64,000 nt of DNA from Hemerocallis citrina (Eukaryota; Streptophyta; Magnoliopsida; Asparagales; Asphodelaceae), in the NCBI GenBank assembly GCA_017893485.1, contig CM030364.1, forward strand, positions 245,905,818 through 245,969,817, in the 5' to 3' direction. Shown here piece after piece: positions 30,951 to 42,893 of the stretch. The notes below the pieces were generated by a model. The model did not search any database. It had not been told where the DNA came from and saw nothing but the letters and a program-made list of their open reading frames with translations. Numbering within the stretch: position 1 is the first letter of the stretch; each line of letters opens with the position of its first letter. The translations under genes and the position numbers were made by a program.

Positions 30951-31378
30951 GGTGATCGGTGTGCCTCCGATCCGGAGTACTCGAAAATATTTTATTCTCT
31001 GGGCGCTCGTCTTTGGCAGGCATCCGAGTCAGCCGGCTCACTGCCTGACAACCAACAAGGAAAGTAGGGGATTATATAGCCCCCTAAGGCCCCCATTTAT
31101 TGTATCTGGGAATACAAAACGACGGAAGGCAAAACGTCGCCATAAATGTTCATGGGAATGCGAAACGTCGCCAGTTATTCCTTATCAAAAAGCTAAACAC
31201 AGCGACAGTCGCGTCCGTTGCAATAAGTCACCTCGGAGCCGACCCCTGCACAGCTAGCTCGACAACCGTCCCTAACAACCCAGATGATCAGAGCATGGAA
31301 AATCAAATGTTCTTATTCAGTACTCATTGCTTACAACTCAATGAACGTCGGTACAAATACAAGGAAAAAGCTCACAAC

Positions 31379-34300
31379 TCAGTCGCACTCTGCTGGGAAC
31401 TCGAATTCGGGGCTCCTATCACGCTCGGTCGGGCCGGCCCGGGAAGACACTCCCGCCACCGAGCTTCCTGCATCTTCGGGCTGCGCCCCATCCGATGGAA
31501 ATATCGGAGACCGCCCCGGGGTCGCGTTGCTGGCCCCTTCTACCAGACCAGTGCCTAACACCAGCTTCAGCCTGCGAATATCCAGTTCCTTCTCGACTAC
31601 GGCCTCACGAAGGAAAGACTCCGACACCGACCCCCTGCTCGAAGCATCCGAGAGGGACCAGCCCGTCTCGATTACCCACCAGTCCCGATCGGCAACGACC
31701 TTCTTCAGGCGCACCAACTCCAAGCCGAGCTCCCTGGACCTGTTCAGAAAATAGTTAACAGCGGCGGCTCGGTCCCGAACCTGCTTCTGTTGACGAAACA
31801 AAGCTGCCTCCGTGGCCTCCTCCCCCGCTCGAACTAGAGGTACCTCGGCAACAACGGGGAGGACGACACTGGTCCCGTGCGTCTATCAAAAGACGAGAAC
31901 AAACATCACAAAAAACACAAGTCTGGAAGGATCGGCCCAAAAAATAAATTTCATTTCTTTCAAAAAGTTTGATACAAAAGCCGCGGTGGCCAGTCCGCCC
32001 AAGGCATTTACATCAAAACGAGAAAAAAGAAAAAAGATCTATTCTTGAGGGAGGTGTGGCACCTCGTCGTCGACCTGATTGCCCTCCGCATCGTCGCCCC
32101 CCGGGGTGGGAGGAAGGTTCGGTGCCCATCCGTAGTAGAGATGGTCCACGTTCTACTCGGGGTAGATCTGTTTAAAGTGGGACTTAGCTTGTTCGTATGC
32201 CTCGTCCTGCGCCACCATGATGGTCTCCCCCAAGGCCGACTCCATCTCCTGCAGTGCCTTCTTCCCCTTCGCCGCCTCGGCCGCGATCTTCGCCTCAAGA
32301 TCCTCCCGGTCCTGCTTGTGGATCTTGCAGAGGGACTCTATCTGGGCCTCGTGGACGGCCACCATGGCCCGGTTTTCTTTCAGCTCATCCGTGGCCTTGT
32401 TCAGGTCGCGGAGGTACTTCTCCTCATTCCGCCTCTCGATGTATATCTACTTCTCCAAGCACTTGTGGAAGTGCTGACCATGGAGCTTCGCCTGTCCGAA
32501 GAGAGAAAGATCAGAAAAAACTCCAAGTCATTAAGTAGAGCCAAGGCAACTTACCGAGAGGTGTGCTTGAGACCACCGCATGTAGGCCTGGTCCGCTGTC
32601 TGCGTCGCCAGGGCCATCTGATCGCACTTGGTGGCGGCCTTCGAGACGAACTCGACCGCCATAGGCCCATCAAGCAGAGAATCCCCCCGCACGATCGACC
32701 AATCAGGGGCAAATGGCAACGTACCATGCTTGCTCACCATTTCTGCGGCGGTCGGCCGAATAGGGGGGAGCCCTTTTTCCAGGGCATCCACGGTCTTGCT
32801 CGAACCACCCGCAGCGTCCCGAGCCGCCCTTGACGAATGGGAGGACTGGGAGTGTTGCCTCTTGTATCTCTTCGTCGGGGATGGTCCTCGGCCACCGGTG
32901 CCGACACCTGGGAGGACGCCCCGGTCTGCACAGCAAGCTTCTGCTTCTCGGCTGCTATCCTCTCATGCTTGGCCTTCTTCCTCTTCTCTACCCTCGCCTT
33001 CTCGGCGACAGCAAGCAATAACTTCTTCGCGTCCGCCTGTTGATTTGTCATCCCTACAAAAACACAGAAGAAAAGCTAACGTTAACACGAAGTCTGGAAA
33101 TGAACATATTCGGAAAGAGACATACTAGGGTCGGCGGGACTCAGTCCGGCCCGCGCGAGGTGTATCTCGGTCACTCGAGGCCACGTGATACTGTGTCCTC
33201 CGACTATCTTCTCCACCCTCTTCCACTCCTTGGCGGTCAAGTCGCTCTTCCTCGGAGGCTTGTGCTTCGGCTTGACGAAGTTCCACCTGGTCGGAATTCC
33301 CTAAGACCCCTCAGTCCGAACTACACAATACTTTTCTTTCCACCCCTTTATAGAGTCCGGATGACCGTGCATAACCTTCTTATGCGGCCTCAGCGAAAAG
33401 TAAAATATCCCCTCCTGATCTCCGAGCGAACCAATCCCAAAAATAGCGCGGAAATACGTCAGCCTCAGCTTCACTCCCTTCTCTTGACACTTCAGTATGA
33501 AGCAGACTAAATGCTTCTAGGAGTTCGGACCGTACTGCATGGGACACAGCTTCGCCCAGTTCAGAACCCTCTTCACAAAAGGATGCAGGGGCAGCCTCAG
33601 CCCTGAGAGGAAGGCGTCCTCAGGAAACATACAGTACCCCGGCACCAGAGCCGTGGTAGGCCGAAACAGGGGCTCGGAAGGAAGATCTCGACCTCCCGCG
33701 GAATATAGTAAGCGGCCCTGATAATGTTAAGGTATTCTGCCTTCAAAATACTCGGGATGCTATCAGCGCGGATCTTCACCCGAGTGTCTTCGCCCGGCAC
33801 TGGAGGGATCGGTTCGATGTCCTTAATATCGTCGGGATAAATCTGAATCAACCCTGGATTCTTGAAGGAAACCCGGGGAAACTCGAGACCCGGTCTCGGT
33901 GCATACTCATCGGGTGAGGAAGGACTGTGGGGGATGGTCATGACTTTCTTTTTCCGATGAGGGCGAGCCTTACGCTCGAGAGACGGCGTCGACAAGGGGG
34001 GAAGTGGTGGAAGATCTTCTCCGACCCCAGTCGGCCTTCCAGCCGTGCCTTGGCCAGCCTCTCCTTGAGCAGCCTCCTGTCCGTCGACCTCATCCTCCTC
34101 GTCTTCCTCGTTACCCTCAGCACCCTGCTCATCTTCGTCCTCCTCCTCGACCTCGGTGCCTTCCCCCTCCTCTTCATCATCATCCTCCTCCTGATCCTGT
34201 TCCTCCTCGTCCTTGCCGTACCCCTCATCCTCCTCCTCGTCACCCTCATCCATGGGCTCCTTCCCCGGCTTTCTGGACCTCAACGGGACACCACAAAGAC

Positions 34301-34448
34301 AACGTCGTCCCCATCGTCCAACCCAGGGTCAGGTCAAAACCTCCTCCTTCACCTTATACTTGCTCAAGGACGAGGACGTTTCCTGCTTAGATTCCTTCGC
34401 GGAACGGCCTGACGAGCTAGCCTCGGATCCGGACTGAGTTTGCGACAT
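31379..34448 (-). pseudogene. Antisense gene of the Tat-type element, apparently multi-exon
   Basis: On the minus strand an ATG at 34448 starts MSQTQSGSE. After frameshifts comes an acidic block (33930-34290, runs of D and E), then PEDAFLSGLRLPLHPFV and NWAKLCPMQYGP in broken frames. These resemble the 'putative gypsy type transposon' family (PF04195), known as an antisense ORF of Tat elements. Likely introns lie near 33055-33130 (donor CTA|GTATGT, acceptor TTTTTGTAG) and 32492-32552 (donor TCTCG|GTAAGTT). The later exons encode lysine-rich and alanine/glutamate-rich coiled-coil segments (MTNQQADAKKLL; KIAAEAAKGKKALQEME). A final exon runs to about 31379. Function unknown; several stops and shifts. 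Confidence 0.65.
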
Positions 34449-34449
34449 T

Positions 34450-34784
34450 ACTAAAAAGAAAATACTAACCTAGAGCGTAGAAAGTTACGGTCATCGGAAA
34501 ATCTGCCGACAGCAAGTAAGATTCCCGCTCTTGTTAAAAATTGGAAAGTGAGTAATAAAGTAAAGATGAAGAAATGAGGGAGGGGGATGGGGTTTTAAAG
34601 AAGAAAAGCGACTCCTCGATTTTCGCAAAAAAGATCTGGCCGTTGGATCTTAACTGACAAGATCCAGCGGCCACCAAGATCTGGGAACGCTTTGATCTTT
34701 GTGCCCATGATGTCAGCAATAGGCGTAAAATTACCCCCATTGCCCCTCCACCTTTTCTCTCCAAAAAAGGCTTTTTTCGACAAG
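34450..34784 (-). promoter_or_regulatory. Leader and probable promoter of the antisense gene
   Basis: This 335-bp stretch lies between the antisense ATG (34448) and the first hairpin repeat (34785). It has no convincing ORF of its own. Its position makes it the likely promoter and leader of the antisense transcript, but I cannot point to a definite TATA box. Confidence 0.35.
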
Positions 34785-35335
34785 TCAAAAGGGTCGACGC
34801 TCGGATAGAAGTGCGAGCCAGTAATTCTCCTTATATTTCACAGAAGGGTCGGCGCTCGGATAGAAGCGCAAGCTAGTAATTCCCCTTCTATTTCACAGAA
34901 GGGTTGATGCTCGGATAGAAGCGCGAGCCAGTAATTCCCCTTCTATTTCACAGAAGGGTCGACGCTCGGATAGAAGCACGAGCCAATAATTCCCCTTCTA
35001 TTTTACAGAAGTGTCGACGCTAGGATAGAAGCGCGAGCCAATAATTTTCCTTCTAGTTCACAGAAGGGTCGATGCTCGGATAGAAGCGCGAGCCAGTAAT
35101 TCCCCTTCTATTTTCACAGAAGTGTCGACGCTCGGATAGAAGCGCGAGCCAGTAATGCCCCTTCTATTTTCACAGAAGGGTCGACGCTCGGATAGAAGCG
35201 CGAGCCAGTAATTCTCCTTCTATTTCACAGAAGGGTCGACGCTCGGATTGAAGAGCGAGCCAATAATTCCCCTTCTATCTCACAGAAGGGTCGATGCTCG
35301 GATAGAAGCGCGAGCCAATAAATCCTTCGACATAA
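34785..35335. repeat. Tandem array, about 57-bp unit, nine to ten copies
   Basis: Units of AGAAGGGTCGACGCTCGGATAG, then AAGCGCGAGCCAGTAATTCC and CCTTCTATTTCAC. GGCTCGCGCTT pairs with the GACGCTCGGAT side only partly, but AGAAGGG and CCTTCT arms are complementary between neighbouring units. Confidence 0.9.
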
Positions 35336-35670
35336 AGGGCCTCGGCGCTCGGATAACACCGCGAGCCCCAACTGCCCTCCTTTGATATGGAGGGGCTCGG
35401 AGCCCGGATAGCATCCCGAGTCCCAACTGCTCTCCTTTGATATAGAGGGGCTCGACGCTCAGATAGCATCGCGAGCCCCAACTGTCCTCCTTTGATATAG
35501 AGGGTCTCGAAGCTCGGATAGCATCGTGAGCCCCAACTGCCCTCCTTTGAATAGAGGGGCTCGGAGCTCGGATAGCATCACGAGCCTCAACTGCTCTCCT
35601 TTGATATAGAGGGGCTCGGTGCTCGGATAGCATCGCGAGCCCCAACTGCCCTCCTATGCTATAGAGGGGC
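35336..35670. repeat. Tandem array, about 57-59-bp unit, six copies
   Basis: Units of GGGGCTCGGAGCTCGGATAGC, ATCGCGAGCCCCAACTGCCC and TCCTTTGATATAGAG. GGGGCTCG and CGAGCCCC form the arms of a hairpin. The core is shared with the array at 28797-29135 on the other side of the antisense gene. Confidence 0.9.
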
Positions 35671-36300
35671 TCGTCTGCCGACCCCTTGTGCTCGACAAAC
35701 CGAGCCCCAGAAGAAAACCTCGCCTCCTCGCTCTTCCAACTAGCGAGGAGATCGTCCACCGACCCAAGGAGCTCGTCTGCCGACCCCCAGGCAATCGGTA
35801 AGCCAACCTCCCTCAAAATCGAGCCCCAACGGAAGGCCTCGACGTCCCCTCGCTCTTCCAAAAAGCAAGGGGATCATCTACCGACCCTTAGAGCTCGTCC
35901 GCCGACCCAAGGAGCTCGTCTGCCGACCCCAGGCACTCGGTAAGCCGACCTCCCCCAAAATCGAGCCCCAACGGAAGGCCTCGACGTCCCCTCGCTCTTC
36001 CAACAAGCAAGGGGATCGTCTACCGACCCTTGGAGCTCGTCCGCTGACCCAAGGAGCTCGTCTGTCGACCCCCAAGCACTCTTTGAACCAATCTCCTACC
36101 AAATCGACCTCAACATCCCCTCGCTCTTCCAACTAGCGAGGGGACCGTCTACCGACCACAGGAGCTCGTCCATCGACCCCTAATGCTCGGCAAATCAAGC
36201 CCCAACGGAATGCCTCGACGTCCCCTCGCTCTTCCAACTAGCGAGGTGGTCGTCTGCCGACCCCAAGGGCTCGTCTGCCGACCCCCAAGCCTCGGCAAGC
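35671..36300. repeat. Tandem array, about 118-177-bp units, four copies
   Basis: GAGCTCGTC(T/C)GCCGACCC, CAAAATCGAGCCCCAACGGAA and CCCTCGCTCTTCCAACTAGCGAGG recur. The last is a hairpin (CCCTCGCT/AGCGAGG). Minus-strand ORFs here reflect the repeats and are not taken as genes. Confidence 0.85.
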
Positions 36301-36480
36301 GTCGCTCTGGCTCTCCCAATCCTCTACACAGTCTCCACGCAAACTCCAATGAGGGATCCATTCCTCCTACCCCCTGGCCTCTTCAGAAGATAGCAGATCC
36401 TACTTTCTCACCCCAACATCCACCCTGCTCTTCCTATGGAGGCGAAGAATCACTCCTACAGGGCTGATTCACCCAGCCCT

Positions 36481-36498
36481 ACAGGAGTGTGGGGCTTA
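36481..36498 (+). promoter_or_regulatory. Polypurine tract before the 3' LTR
   Basis: ACAGGAGTGTGGGGCTTA lies directly before the TGATACGGG LTR start. It is purine-rich, with a G run, and in the right place to prime the plus strand. Confidence 0.6.
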
Positions 36499-37085
36499 TG
36501 ATACGGGTTAGGAACGACGTGGCCCATCCTGGGCCACAAGATCCCCTCGGGATGCGCGCACCTCCTGATCCTCCAGATCCGCCACGTCAGCATCGGAAAA
36601 CTGCCCGGACCACTGCCACGTCAGCACCAGGAACCGCCCTGGGCATCTGCCACATCAGCCTTAAATTGCCCAGGTTCCCACCGCTTCAGCCACACGGGCA
36701 ACCGGGTCCAGACCCGGCCCCAAATGGGTCCAGACCAGGTTGGCATCTCCTATAAATACCAGACCCTTACTCCTTCTCCAGGTAATCAACTTCTGCCCAC
36801 TCAAACCCCAGTTACTGTTACTCTCCCTTAGTGACTGACTAGATCGTCGGAGGGTCTGCCACCGGGACCAATCCCGGTGTTCCAAGACCGTTTGCAGGTA
36901 CACGAGACCCTCGGATCCGAGTCTCAAAGATCTGAGCCGAGCATCAGCCTCCACCTCAAAACTGCCTACCTCAGTACCGTTCATCCAGCCAGGATCGTCT
37001 GCATAGGTGTCTCCTCCTTCAATACAAATTGAGTAAGAACTCATGCCTGATGCATCCACACGTTCCTAAAAAACAAACCGCATCA
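36499..37085 (+). repeat. 3' LTR of the Tat-type element
   Basis: It is the partner of 22495-23077, four bases longer (an extra TTCT near the TATA region among other differences). It ends CCGCATCA and is followed by the ATTTC duplication. Close similarity between the LTRs implies a fairly recent insertion despite the inactivated coding region. Confidence 0.93.
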
Positions 37086-37410
37086 ATTTCTTTTTCTATA
37101 TAATTAATTTTTTGCATTTACTGTAACAAGCAATGTAGACGTTACTTCCTCTTTTAACTAGGTCATGATATACAAAAATGGGAACCTTTTTATATTTCTT
37201 GTATATTTTGCCCATTACTTTTGATTTAGTTTGTTAATTTATAATTAATGAAATATGGTGACTATATTCTCATTTTTTCCTTTAAAAAAAAACAAAACCA
37301 CTTATTATATTTCTTCGTGTATTGTCGTCAATTTTACTTTCCACAATTATATATTTTTGTTTTATATGGACAATAGCGTGCAATGTTATTGTGTGATACA
37401 AATGTGTACA
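37086..37410. other. AT-rich flank, no gene seen
   Basis: This DNA was continuous with 22280-22494 before the Tat-type element inserted. It is AT-rich with T runs, and I see no coding or RNA signal. A T-rich tract at about 37410-37418 is the poly(A) end of the minus-strand LINE that follows. Confidence 0.5.
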
Positions 37411-37682
37411 GTGTTTTTTTTTGTGATAAAAAGATGACTTCCGTCATCGTTTCATTAATGATGATTAACCAAACACAGTAGTACAGGTAAGCAAACAAAA
37501 AAGGGAGCGTAATGCTCCTCAATACAACAACCTATCCTAAATAAAAGCATGAACAGCAAATTGCAACATCAATACAAAGGTAGCATCCAAAGCATAAGGA
37601 AAACATCAAAATACATCAGAATCACTAACGACTGACGTCCCGCAGTACAGTAGATGTGCTTTTCCCCCGCAGTCTTGGAATA

Positions 37683-38066
37683 CTACTTGTCTTCATTTAG
37701 CTTCAACTTCTTCCTGGTTCCCACATATCCTGCCCAATCGTGAATGAGAAGGAAAATGTTATGCATGGAAGTTGAAAATCTATAAGAAATATTGCGAAAG
37801 TATAAGTCGTTTCGGTTTAGCCATAGTCTCCATAAGGTAGCCGCTACTGCTATATTCCATGCCCGTTTGTCCTCTATCCTGATTAGTTGTTCCCTCCATA
37901 AACCCCAAACATCCCCAGTAGACCTAGGACGTTGAGCACACCCAAAACCCAAACATCCTTCGATTTGGATTAGCCTGTTTAGCTCTTCGAATTTATGGGT
38001 ACTTGCGGCTGAGACTTCGCTTGAAACAATGAACCTAAGCTTCCCATTCTTCCAGACATCCACCAC
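37683..38066 (-). pseudogene. LINE ORF2 C-terminal region
   Basis: The ORF encodes DVWGLWREQLIRIEDKRAWNIAVAATLWRLWLNRNDLYFRN, the tryptophan-rich end of plant LINE ORF2 after the zinc-binding reverse-transcriptase region. Frame breaks separate it from the core upstream (38192-38584, with MLNSVLSAIPLYIMS and LRRRFLWKG). Confidence 0.8.
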
Positions 38067-38099
38067 TAGAGAATCTCTGTCAGCTGCTGCCGCTGCTGC

Positions 38100-39216
38100 T
38101 TGCGAGAAAATGTTGATAAACTACCTATTTCCGCACCACTTATCCTTCCAGAATCTAGTGTGCTTCCCATTCCCAATCCTACATCTAGTGTTCATATTGA
38201 ACATCTCTCCTTGTTTTGCCACTCCTTTCCACAATACCGAAACCTTTCCAAACGCGCTTCTTCCTCCAAAACGATATTTTCTCCGCTTTCGGAATAAATC
38301 GAATGAGTCGCACCACCATCCATTGCGTCATTTGGTCTTTTCCACCACCATTTGCACAACAATGTTCTATTCATATCATGCAGATTTTGAATTTCCAGTC
38401 CGCCAAATTCTCTTCTTTTGCAAACCCTTCCCCACTTGACAAGGTGAAACCCTTTGTTACCTTCATCAGTTCCTTTCCATAGAAATCGTCTTCTCAGTTT
38501 GTCTATCTTATTGATCACCCATTTGGGTAATTCGTAGATCGACATTATGTAAAGGGGAATTGCACTTAGAACCGAATTAAGCAATGTAATTCTCCCCCCT
38601 AACGAGAGGAAACGACTCTTCCAGCCCCCCTAATTTCTTTTCGATCTTTTTGATTAGTGGGATCCAGTCTTCCCTTAACAATGCTCTAGGCCTAATTGGC
38701 GTGCCTAAGTATTTGAATGGAAATCCCCCCTCGCATTCTAAAATTGCAGAGATAGTGCTAACTGTCGTTGATAGAACATCGCTCAGCGGAATGATGCAGC
38801 TCTTATTCAAATTTACTTTCAAGCTCGACCATCCTTGAAAGCATGTCAAGGCCGCCTTAATAGCTACAACTTCTTCCACTTTATCAGTACCAAATAATAG
38901 CGTGTCATCAGCATATTGAAGAATTGTCATTGGCTGATTGATTCCTTTCATTTGAACACCTTTCATGACGCCATTATCCTGTGCCCTCCTTATCATTTCA
39001 GCGAGTCCGTCCGCTACGATAGCGAATAATAGAGATAACAGAGGGTCCCCCTGCCTTAGTCCCCTTTTACATCTGATTTCTTTACCTTGCTGGCCATTAA
39101 CATATATGTTCGATTTCCCTCCTTGGACACATGCTTTCATCCACAATCGCCATTTGTCACCGAACCCTTTAAGCTTCAGTGCCTCGTCTAAACATTCCCA
39201 ATGTACTGAGTCGTAG
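38100..39216 (-). pseudogene. LINE reverse transcriptase, C-terminal two thirds
   Basis: KAYDSVHWECLDEALKLKGF, GLRQGDPLLSLLFAIVADGL and ILQYADDTLLFG are reverse transcriptase motifs. The catalytic Y-A-D-D box is intact. LNKS and GGFPFKYLGTPI follow as usual in plant L1 elements. The start is cut at 39217-39224 by a hAT target duplication, and the preceding residues (VDFEKA) are at 40123-40140. Confidence 0.88.
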
Positions 39217-39224
39217 GCCTTTTC

Positions 39225-40114
39225 TAGGGGTGGGCATTGGTCGGTATCCGACCTAACATAGACCATCCACCACCGATCCAAAGAAGATCGGTTTTTTAAT
39301 TTTCTCATCCGTAACCAATCCGAGCCTTAATTTGACCGGTTTCCATCCAAACCGATTAAGCTCGGTTTGGATTGAAATGGATGGTCGGTTTGACATGCTA
39401 ATTTTCACCTTCAACATCATTCACAATTACGTTGAAATTTAAAATATCAACTTCAATCAAACTTAAGAAACAACCTACTATTTGTTGTTCAGAAATGAAT
39501 TTAAAATGAAGATTCATAAAACTACACATTGCTAATGAATTTTACACTAATTTTTTGAGATGATAACGTTTAAATGGGTTAGATACATTGCTTTTTCACA
39601 TACATACTTATGTAATCTTAGTCTATTCTCATAAAAGGAACATCATTAACCATATCTAATTAAATTTCAGGTTCAATAAAAAAGATTTAAAAAATAATCT
39701 CTTCTTGACTTGATTAAAGTAACTACTAATTACATCAACTTCATGATTCTATTAAGCTAGGCCACACTGTAAATCAAGCATTTCTCAACAACATAACACA
39801 TAGGATTATGGAGAATCAAAATATAGATAGAACAAGTGCTCGGTTTGTACTAAAGAAATTAAAGGAGACTATTTGTATCTCCAAGAAAATGAGAAATGAA
39901 TGTTTGTATATTCAAAAAAGTAAAAGAGAACTAGATTTTTTTATGGACTAAATTATAGAGGTACGGTCAGGTTCGGTTTTATCGGTTATTTGAAAGCCCC
40001 ATCCAACATCCGAACCGGGCCAAACCGAACTTGCAATTGGTTCGGTTAAAAACCGGTCGGTTCAGGTTGGATTGGTTCGGATTGGTCAGTTTGGATAATA
40101 GTTTTCCACCCCTA
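39225..40114. mobile_element. hAT-like non-autonomous element in the LINE
   Basis: Its ends TAGGGGTGGGCATTGG and TAGGGGTGGAAAAC (reverse-complemented) are hAT-type. The 8-bp target duplication GCCTTTTC is perfect (39217-39224, 40115-40122). The 890-bp interior has subterminal GGTTCGG/CCGAACC words and no transposase. The LINE reads VDFEKA...KAYDS across it. Confidence 0.88.
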
Positions 40115-40122
40115 GCCTTTTC

Positions 40123-41121
40123 AAAGTCTACCTTCAGTAGAAATCCGTCTGCCTTACCTCTGTTTACCTTAAATAGTATCTCGTGGGCTGAGACTATGCT
40201 GTCCATAATGTCTCTTCCTTTGATGAAGCCGCTCTGTGATGGTGCTACCACATCGTGTAAGTGGGGAGCCAATCTCTGTGCTAGCACTTTCGTGATGATT
40301 TTGAAGGAGCCATTGATCAGACTGATAGGTGTGAGATCTTCAGCCTTATAGACTTCGCGCTTCTTAGGTATGAGGGTTATGGAGGCATAATTAATCCTAT
40401 CCAGGTCCGCACTTCCGTCGTACGCCTCTTTGAAAATGTTCATTAGATCTGCGTTGATGATTTTCCAGTAGATTCTGTAAAAGAAGACAGACAGTCCGCC
40501 TCGGCCCAGTGCCTTGTCCTGTCCAAGCTGATTGATTGCATCGCGAACTTCCTCTTTCGAAAATGCTTTTTCAATGCCCTCGCTACCATCTAATGCAGAC
40601 GAACTCCACATGTCGGGGGATAGGTTGCATCTGACCGAGCTTTTACTGCTAAGCAATTCGTGGTATTTTCTGTCTAAATGATCTCTGATGAATCCATCAT
40701 TCTCTGTCCAATTTCCATCGATGAATAACCCTTGAATATGATTTTGTCTTCTTCTTCCGTTGGCCACCTTGTGGAAGAATTTTGTGTTTGCATTCCCTTT
40801 AGCCAGACATTGAATTCTCGACCGCTGTTTCCAATATAGCTCCTCCATAGTAGCTATATGTTGTAATTGTAGCCTATCTCCAGCCATTTCGTCTTTTTCC
40901 ATTCCCGTTAGATCCCTTTCTTCTTGCATGGTTTCTAACTCTTGAATCCTCTTGGCTAATGTCTCCTTTCTTAAGTCGGAGTCTCCAAGCTTCTGTTTAG
41001 GCCACCCTTTTAAGATTTTGCGAAGTCGCCTTGTCTTTTCCACCCAGATTCCAATGGCCGATGTTTGAGTAGTAGGACCGCCCCAAGACTCTTTGATGAT
41101 CTGTCTTGTTTCGCTCATCAT
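40123..41121 (-). pseudogene. LINE reverse transcriptase N-terminal part and linker
   Basis: The long minus-strand ORF encodes RIQCLAKGNANTKFFHKVANGRRRQNHI, FSKEEVRDAINQLGQDKALGRGGLSVFFY, INYASITLIPKK and ISLINGSFKIITKVLAQRL. These are the linker and first reverse transcriptase motifs of plant L1 ORF2. It ends at VDFEKA where the hAT element interrupts. A frameshift at about 41130 separates it from the endonuclease part. Confidence 0.88.
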
Positions 41122-41170
41122 TGTCCAAGATTTTTCAAATCAAAAAGGAAATATCTTGTTTCTGCTTATC

Positions 41171-41414
41171 TTACCACAATCTAACGACTAGAGGTAAATG
41201 GTCGGACGTATATTTTGTTGCGGACTTCACTTTTACTAGCGGGAAAGCGTCCTCCCAATCATTGGATACTAGCACTCTATCTAATTTTGCGAGAATTAGA
41301 TTGAGTTGCATGTTGGACCAAGTGAATTTTCTGTCAGTCATTTCTAATTCAATCAACTCCAAATCATCTATTGTTCTATTGAAAGTCTCCTGCTCGTTGC
41401 GACTTGGGCCTCTA
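41171..41414 (-). pseudogene. LINE endonuclease C-terminal part
   Basis: DLELIELEMTDRKFTWSNMQ, LAKLDRVLVSNDW and SDHLPLVV are from the apurinic-type endonuclease; SDH contains its catalytic histidine. RGPSRNEQETF at the right edge continues as NITRYQDEHRG beyond the solo LTR at 45348. Confidence 0.85.
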
Positions 41415-42220
41415 TGTAACGCCCCCAAAATTTTTTTTTTGAAAACTAAACCTCGAAATTCAATTCTTTCAATTTCTATACCACTTTAAAGATAAATTAA
41501 GAAAATTATATTTCAATAAAAATTTTGGCAGAGTCTCCCCTGTAAATTTTGCCCCGAAACACAAATAGCTTACGGAATTCTGCTCAAAATTCCGTAGCTC
41601 ACAATATATGCAATAATTTCACGGGCTCCCCAGGCCAAAATGAGCAGAAACACACAGGCAATATAATATAATGCTCTGGGGGCCAAACTCATAACGGATT
41701 ATCAAATATCAAATAAAAACCATAAATTCCTTTGAAAACGAGGTAAAGTTTTTAGAAAAACCTTTGTAAAATCTACCACAGAGCCCGGTACACCACGACA
41801 AGATGGGTACGGGTCGCAACCACCACATACTTCTCCACACTATACTCATCATCATCATTTACACACTTATACATCCATAATACAATTTAAATCATAAATT
41901 TACCACTCATCACATTAACTTAAACAGTAATTTTAAAAAAGAGAAGCTCCACACCATCCAATTTATCCCTCACCTCTGCACTGTTGAGGACCTGTAACAG
42001 TAGGGGATCTAGGACAGTCTAAGGACTCCCTAACCCCCCAAACACTAAGGGGTTAGCCATTTCTGGTGTGAGTATAATTTAGAAATTTAACAAATAACTT
42101 ACTTGTATAAAGAAAATAAATTGACCTTACAATTATTGAGATAAGAAATATCAACCTGGACTCTGGGTATAAAACATCACCATTATTGCTTTACATCAAG
42201 CATTCTTCGAATCTGCATCC

Positions 42221-42223
<3 letters not shown>

Positions 42224-42273
<50 letters not shown>
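42224..42273. repeat. TA dinucleotide microsatellite
   Basis: About 24 uninterrupted TA units inside the solo LTR. Confidence 0.95.
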
Positions 42274-42276
<3 letters not shown>

Positions 42277-42773
42277 TCACTATATACATCCCACTAACCA
42301 TGCATATACTTTACTCGTTTATTATTCACCTAATAATGTATCACATAAGTAACACACAAAAACACTATCTTTATTTCTCATTCTCTTTATATATTTGTAT
42401 ACACACATGAGGTTACTACATCTTTTCTTCATCTTTATTAGCCACGCACTTCATTTATTTGTATTGTATCACGCTCCACCCCATAACCATATACCTATAT
42501 TCTCGTAATACCACATTCATTCATGTCTTGTGACACAATATAAACTCTCATTACACATTGCAAGTAACTCACATTTCATCACATCATTAACCTATCACTT
42601 TACTGAATACTCATTCTTATCGCATCCAAAGCATATTTTATAATTCATTCTCATCCCGTTATATCACTTAGTCACTATTCTATCTAATTGATAATTAACT
42701 TACTTTCATCTTCACTCATAGCTTAAGTTATCATTGATCTCACTTTCATTCTCATCAATTTATACTCCATATT

Positions 42774-42893
42774 CCCAAACATAGTTTGGGCAATAATATA
42801 TCACACCCCAAAGCCGATAGCTTGGGTAATAATCACCACACCCCAAACATAGTTTGGGTAATAACACATCACATCTCAAGCTGATAGCTTGGT
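42774..42893. repeat. Small hairpin repeats, A/T-type stems
   Basis: Four units: CCCAAAC-ATA-GTTTGGG (twice), CCAAAGC-CGATA-GCTTGGG, and CAAGCTGATAGCTTGG. Each is a near-perfect hairpin followed by TAATAATCAC-like spacer. Stems differ between units but stay self-complementary. Confidence 0.85.

Larger units (their letters stand above)
22495..37085 (+). mobile_element. Complete Tat-type Ty3/gypsy retrotransposon, 14.6 kb
   Basis: LTRs at 22495-23077 and 36499-37085 are flanked by a perfect 5-bp duplication ATTTC (22490-22494, 37086-37090). Gag-pol is on the plus strand with protease, reverse transcriptase, RNase H, a second RNase H and integrase in that order. The second RNase H after the first is a mark of the plant Tat lineage. 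Between integrase and the 3' LTR lie 8 kb with tandem arrays and an antisense gene. Stops and one frameshift make it non-autonomous now. Confidence 0.93.

Noticed and set aside
29185..36300. Direct repeats that might suggest a CRISPR array
   Set aside because: Units are contiguous without unique spacers, and this is a plant retrotransposon; they are tandem repeats.
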